In this document: positions 6,801 through 7,571 of the stretch, piece by piece
Position numbering within the stretch: the first letter of the stretch is position 1
Layout: each line of letters opens with the position of its first letter
Source of the DNA: Bacillota bacterium
GTDB taxonomy: Bacteria > Bacillota > Clostridia > Acetivibrionales > DSM-1351
DNA: 7,571 bases
NCBI GenBank assembly: GCA_023436485.1
Contig: JAEZIU010000156.1
Span: forward strand, 1-7,571
Direction of reading: 5' to 3'
Made by a program: the position numbers and the translations under genes
Notes under the pieces: generated by a model
What the model saw: the letters and a program-made list of their open reading frames with translations, nothing else
Database searches by the model: none
What the model was told of the DNA's origin: nothing

Positions 6801-7428
6801 ATACAGGGCACAGATAAAAGCTCTTGGCCCGGTAAATGTATCCTCAATAGATGAATATATTAAGACAAAAGAGCGTTTTGAGTTCATGTCTGTCCAAAAA
6901 AATGATATGGAACAGGCGAAAGAAAAGCTCCATAAAATCATATATGAGATGGTACAGGTAATGAAAAAGCAGTTTGTTGAACAGTTCAAGCTTATAAACG
7001 AAAACTTCGGAATAGTATATAAGGAGCTGTTCGGTGGGGGAAGGGCAGAGTTAATAATTTCAGATCAGGACAATGTTCTTGAGAGCGGTATAGAGATTGA
7101 GGTTCAGCCTCCGGGAAAGAAGCTTCAGAACATGATGCTTTTATCAGGTGGAGAACGTGCATTTACCGCAATAGCACTGCTATTTGCAATACTCAGGCTG
7201 AAACCTACACCGTTCTGCCTATTGGATGAGATAGAAGCTGCATTGGATGATGCAAATGTATACAGGTTCGGAGAGTACCTGAAAAAATATTCTCAAAACA
7301 CACAGTTTATAATGGTTACACATCGTAAGGGAACGATGGAGGCAGCTGATACCATGTATGGAGTAACTATGCAGGAGCATGGTGTATCCAAGGTTATATC
7401 AATGAAAATGGGTGAATTGGCAAGTTAG
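3856..7428 (+). CDS. smc: Chromosome partition protein Smc (condensin ATPase)
   Basis: This complete 1190-residue SMC protein is close to the roughly 1186 residues of B. subtilis Smc. The N-terminal head has Walker A GPNGSGKS (31-38), the R-loop arginine Arg57 (LRGSKMED) and the Q-loop Gln143 (IIGQGR). Long charged heptad-type coiled coils run about 165-520 and 675-1020. Between them is the hinge (about 526-671), which begins GIHGTVAQL and ends with a glycine-rich SGSMSGGS. The C-terminal head has LGPVN (990-994), the ABC signature LSGGER (1096-1101), Walker B ending in Asp1124 with catalytic Glu1125, the ALDDAN D-loop and His1156. Smc dimerises at the hinge and, with ScpA and ScpB, extrudes and organises DNA for segregation. 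AGGGG (3845-3849) lies 6 nt before the ATG. ftsY follows, as in many Firmicutes, but rnc is not directly upstream. No damage is seen. Confidence 0.98.
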   Translation: MYLRKLEIQGFKSFADKISLDFNNGITAVVGPNGSGKSNIGDAVRWVLGEQSAKTLRGSKMEDVIFAGTEHRKPVGFAEVSLTIDNTDNYLPVSYSEVTITRRVYRSGESEYYINKTTCRLKDIHELFLDTGIGRDGYSIIGQGRVDEILSTKSEDRRLIFEEASGIMKYKVRKQEAERKLDLTEQNLVRINDIINELESQLEPLREQSEAAKKYLTLRESLKELEVNVYLNNIDKLKEKIKEYENQFKDIRDNIEAEERRLRSITTQNQHKTELLKNIDEHITEARGKFYIIETNLEKNSSEVMVKNEKINSLSGNIVRLNEETSEISSKLELLNTEEKSRQKKIEYLNGQYNDFSKKLEKYQSELDDILSTLGESERHIEMLKAGIMDKLDIQSDKKTQINNIKNHIENMRKRQNSIGTEIYSLKLEKDKDNMKKEDLTDSIRNTSTLIKHSREKINELNNEKTELKGTLSELEKQHGNVRTDIQVKASRHKMLKDMENSMEGYSRSVKEIMTACKQSPDLGKGIHGTVAQLVEVDRKYETAIEMTLGSALQNIVTSSEDDAKKAIEFLKRNKVGRATFLPITSVKGKRLDDNTLHRLQDCQGFCGVASDLVTCDTAYSGIVLNLLGRVVVTEKLDSGINIARKFGYSFRIVTLEGDILSTSGSMSGGSSDHRSSGILSRSREITELETIIEGLKKDEIKYGSKINDVRQMMAEIDIELSEHSNKLRDSELIKTRDENHLQMIEDNIKKTEAKIGMLINEKEQMAKQEQETLSEQQKYESELEAIETDISQTKAIIAEHQDKFKADQTVRDELHQEITDFKISVNSITESIQSVTENLDRIKGERESLTRSNTRKQEEINKGNAEIELLNQEINGLENSSRNLQEEKTGKTLEIDRLVEEKKVLEEESTDFIEKLNTTNKTIHLLHEEYNRIDIKKAKAEAEMKSIQDRMWDEYELTYSNAVELKKEIENISEAQRRISEYRAQIKALGPVNVSSIDEYIKTKERFEFMSVQKNDMEQAKEKLHKIIYEMVQVMKKQFVEQFKLINENFGIVYKELFGGGRAELIISDQDNVLESGIEIEVQPPGKKLQNMMLLSGGERAFTAIALLFAILRLKPTPFCLLDEIEAALDDANVYRFGEYLKKYSQNTQFIMVTHRKGTMEAADTMYGVTMQEHGVSKVISMKMGELAS

Positions 7429-7444
7429 ACAAAATTAATTTTGT
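7429..7444. repeat. 16-bp perfect palindrome after the smc stop
   Basis: ACAAAATTAATTTTGT is its own reverse complement and starts at the base after the smc TAG. It has no loop and no T-tract, so it does not look like an ordinary terminator. It could be a protein-binding site or chance in AT-rich sequence. Confidence 0.4.
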
Positions 7445-7456
7445 ATTTAAAAGACA

Positions 7457-7485
7457 TTTATATAGTAATGAGAGTAAATTATAAT
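7457..7485 (+). promoter_or_regulatory. Weak candidate promoter for ftsY
   Basis: TTTATA (7457-7462) and a perfect TATAAT (7480-7485) are 17 nt apart, upstream of ftsY in the 85-nt gap after smc. The -35 matches only four of six consensus bases and the whole gap is very AT-rich, so ftsY may simply be co-transcribed with smc. Confidence 0.3.
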
Positions 7486-7513
7486 ATTATAAAATATCAT
7501 ACGGAGGCTGGAG

Positions 7514-7571
7514 ATGGGATTTTTTGACAAACTCAAAGAAGGACTGCAAAAAACACGTAAAAGTATAACTG
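7514..7571 (+). CDS. ftsY: Signal recognition particle receptor FtsY, N-terminal fragment
   Basis: Only 19 codons are inside the window: MGFFDKLKEGLQKTRKSIT, then the edge. MGFF-KLK-GL-KTRK is the typical start of short Gram-positive FtsY proteins, where this amphipathic stretch helps membrane contact and leads into the NG GTPase domain. FtsY receives ribosomes bearing nascent membrane proteins from Ffh (SRP54) and hands them to SecYEG. GGAGG at 7503-7507 gives a 6-nt spacer to the ATG. The position after smc matches the common smc-ftsY order in Firmicutes and supports the call. The GTPase motifs cannot be checked here. Confidence 0.9.
   Translation, partial: MGFFDKLKEGLQKTRKSIT

Noticed and set aside
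4350..6900. Repetitive-looking Lys/Glu/Gln-rich stretches in smc as possible DNA repeats
   Set aside because: They reflect heptad coiled-coil composition and I see no exact repeated unit.
1..7571. CRISPR array, tRNA or rRNA gene, insertion sequence, prophage or toxin-antitoxin module
   Set aside because: I found no evenly spaced repeats, tRNA-like folds, terminal inverted repeats, transposase or integrase motifs, or small paired toxin-like genes.

Overview
The window looks like ordinary chromosome from an AT-rich, endospore-forming member of the Clostridia. The evidence is a SpoVS gene, a spore-coat-like gene with a good sigma-K-type promoter, the smc-ftsY gene order, strong GGAGG ribosome binding sites and ferredoxin-linked redox enzymes. 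A Ruminiclostridium-like cellulolytic clostridium would fit, but the genus is a guess from general impression and not shown by the sequence.

Layout. (1) Bases 1-253 hold the 3' end of spoVS on the + strand, closed by a hairpin terminator whose T-tract runs into the stop codon of the convergent gene. (2) Two minus-strand genes follow: an Fe/Mn-type superoxide dismutase (300-971) and, upstream of it, a Met-rich, Gly/Arg-tailed 138-residue protein that resembles clostridial spore coat proteins (1121-1537). A clear intrinsic terminator separates them, so they are probably separate transcripts. (3) A divergent intergenic region (1538-1764) carries a sigma-K-like promoter facing left and a near-consensus sigma-A promoter facing right. 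(4) The rightward promoter drives a tightly coupled two-gene operon (7-nt overlap): a nitroreductase-fold flavoprotein of the TM1586 type, then an aldo/keto reductase with a C-terminal two-cluster [4Fe-4S] domain. (5) A 17-bp perfect stem-loop separates that operon from smc (3856-7428), a complete condensin ATPase. smc is followed by the first 19 codons of ftsY, the SRP receptor, which runs off the right edge.

How the genes fit together. The left part has a sporulation flavour (SpoVS, coat-like protein, possibly a sporulation-linked SOD). The middle is a redox pair likely to pass electrons between flavin, Fe-S clusters and an unknown carbonyl or other organic substrate. The right part is housekeeping: chromosome organisation and membrane protein targeting. 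I see no CRISPR array, tRNA, rRNA, insertion sequence or phage gene. Nothing here amounts to a clearly new system. The most worthwhile leads are the sigma-K/coat/SOD neighbourhood and the unassigned nitroreductase-aldo/keto reductase pair.
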